Shown here: positions 27,372 through 28,529 of the stretch, one piece after another | Position numbering within the stretch: position 1 is the first letter of the stretch | Layout: each line of letters starts with the position of its first letter | Virus record (IMG/VR): IMGVR_UViG_3300047553_000142 | Location: 1-28,529 of that record | Direction: 5' to 3' (one strand) | Origin: a virus | DNA length: 28,529 bases | Notes under the pieces: generated by a model | Database searches by the model: none | Seen by the model: the letters and a program-made list of their open reading frames with translations, nothing else | Told to the model about the DNA's origin: nothing | Translations under genes and position numbers: made by a program

Positions 27372-28529
27372 ATGTCACTTTCCATTGAAGAAATTAAAGA
27401 AAACTATGACCGCTACCGCCAGATTTATAGCGAGCGCGACCAGCGTATGCAGAAAGTCTTGCTCGTTCGCAAGGGTCGTATGCGTGATGTATACCCAGAA
27501 TTATTCCCAGATGGTCCATTTGAGGACCCAATCGTGGCAAACATGGTTGATATTGCAGCCCGCGATACAGCAGAAGTAATTGCTCCGCTACCTGCATTTA
27601 ACTGTAACTCACCAACTATGGTGTCAGAGACTGCTCGCAAGAAGGCTGATAAGCGCGAGGAAATTGTTAATGGAATCATTGACTACTCGAACCTACAGAC
27701 ACAGATGTTTCAGGCTGCTGACCGATATGTAACCTATGGTTTCGTACCAGCGCAGATTGAAATTGATTACGATGACAAGATGCCACGCATCCAGTTCTTC
27801 GATTCAACAGGTTGTTATCCAGTGGTAGACCGCTTTGGTCGCGTTATTATGTTCTTCCAGCGCATGCAAAAGCCTACAGCCGAACTCATGGCTGAATACC
27901 CTGAGATTGCTCACCTCATTTACGACAAGAACAACACCTCAACGATGTCTGAGATTGTTCGCTATCACGATAAAGACCAAGATGTTTTATTCCTCCCTAA
28001 CCGCAACGACTTAGTTTTGCAGCGTGCTGCTAACCCAATCGGCAAGGTTATGATTCGTGTAGTTGAGCGACCATCTCTTGACTCAGAATCCCGTGGTCAA
28101 TATGACGATGTACTTGCAATTCAAGTTGCTAAAGCGCGTTATGCTTTGCTCTCACTTGAAGCAGCAACAAAAGCAGTACAAGCGCCTATCGCTATGGGCA
28201 AAAATGATTTGGAGTTATCACTTGGACCAGATGCCCTCATCCGTTCTGAACGCCCTAACGAGATTCGTAGAATCCCACTTGAAATACCAAATGGCGCTTT
28301 TGCACAACAGCAGGTGCTTGAAGGTGAACTGCGACTAGGTTCTCGTTATCCTGAATCACGAACAGGTAACATTGATGCTTCAATCGTTACAGGTCGTGGT
28401 GTGCAGGCACTTATGGGTGGATTCGATACCCAGATTAAAACAGCACATGCCATGTTTGCTAAGGCGTTTGTAGACCTAGTAGGTCTCGCACTTGAAGTAG
28501 ACGAAAAGGTATTTGGCAGTGAATCAAAA
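27372..28529 (+). CDS. Portal protein (3' end beyond window)
   Basis: 386 codons, open to the last base. Start ATG behind AAAAGGAGGTGGAT, 14 nt after terminase. The protein begins MSLSIEEIKENYDRYRQIY and has portal-like segments: PIVANMVDIAARDTAEVIAPLPAF, KKADKREEIVNGIIDYSNL, DRYVTYGFVPAQIEIDYDD and the C-terminal VTGRGVQALMGGFDTQIKTAH. It forms the dodecameric ring for DNA entry and exit. Place after terminase and before capsid (if the ends join or the genome continues) is as expected. No GTTTAAAC copy. Confidence 0.9.
   Translation, partial: MSLSIEEIKENYDRYRQIYSERDQRMQKVLLVRKGRMRDVYPELFPDGPFEDPIVANMVDIAARDTAEVIAPLPAFNCNSPTMVSETARKKADKREEIVNGIIDYSNLQTQMFQAADRYVTYGFVPAQIEIDYDDKMPRIQFFDSTGCYPVVDRFGRVIMFFQRMQKPTAELMAEYPEIAHLIYDKNNTSTMSEIVRYHDKDQDVLFLPNRNDLVLQRAANPIGKVMIRVVERPSLDSESRGQYDDVLAIQVAKARYALLSLEAATKAVQAPIAMGKNDLELSLGPDALIRSERPNEIRRIPLEIPNGAFAQQQVLEGELRLGSRYPESRTGNIDASIVTGRGVQALMGGFDTQIKTAHAMFAKAFVDLVGLALEVDEKVFGSESK

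Overview
This window is most simply read as part of a tailed double-stranded DNA phage genome. The likely host is an actinobacterium, because a WhiB-family Fe-S regulator is encoded and several small proteins are of types I associate with actinophages. Base composition looks moderate rather than GC-rich, and codon use accepts TTA leucine. This would fit a low-GC freshwater actinobacterium, but habitat is inference. No integrase, recognisable repressor, DNA polymerase, tRNA gene or CRISPR array is visible. The window starts inside the major capsid gene and ends inside the portal gene. It is therefore a slice, or a circularly permuted genome opened between portal and capsid.

Layout. Late rightward unit: terminase (25423-27357) and portal (27372 to the end), then presumably through missing sequence to capsid (2-1069), a string of tiny overlapping genes (1125-2879), a neck protein, tail fibre and adhesin genes, a large tail protein (to 10012), and a lysis region with a secreted proline-rich protein, holin candidates and a CHAP endolysin. 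It stops at a strong terminator (12823-12866). A two-gene leftward unit of zinc-ribbon proteins (13399-12913) faces it. A rightward DNA-metabolism unit (13420-19689) encodes a RecB/Cas4-like nuclease, zinc-ribbon protein, RecA-like ATPase, glycosyltransferase, Holliday-junction-resolvase-like nuclease, primase split into CHC2 and TOPRIM genes, a second nuclease, a sigma-like protein and a dNMP kinase. It ends at a terminator shared with the leftward block (24631-19743). That block encodes a degenerate SprT-like protein, an amidoligase, tiny proteins, a class II glutamine amidotransferase, then after a regulatory gap more small proteins, a membrane-anchored transglycosylase and WhiB.

The strongest unexplained signal is an 8-bp palindrome, GTTTAAAC. 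I count 37 exact copies against about 0.5 expected. Thirty-three of them lie in 12.8-25.1 kb, about one per gene, on coding sequence of both strands and in several frames, at stop/start junctions and inside promoters. It is almost absent from the capsid, fibre, terminase and portal genes. It looks like a dispersed operator or other genome-wide protein-binding site.

Two non-coding hubs stand out. The first, 21643-22016, has four of these palindromes, an AT-rich tract, a 28-bp perfect palindrome containing two DnaA-box-like sequences, a rightward promoter and a terminator. The second, 24.7-25.4 kb, lies between the leftward and late units. It has a leftward promoter with the palindrome in its spacer, two matched 14-bp dyads exactly 105 bp apart, three TGCATGCTGC repeats, a perfect CRP/GlxR-type site and a hairpin-rich leader ahead of terminase. 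The amidoligase plus glutamine amidotransferase pair, separated by three tiny genes, is the best candidate for an undescribed biochemical system here.
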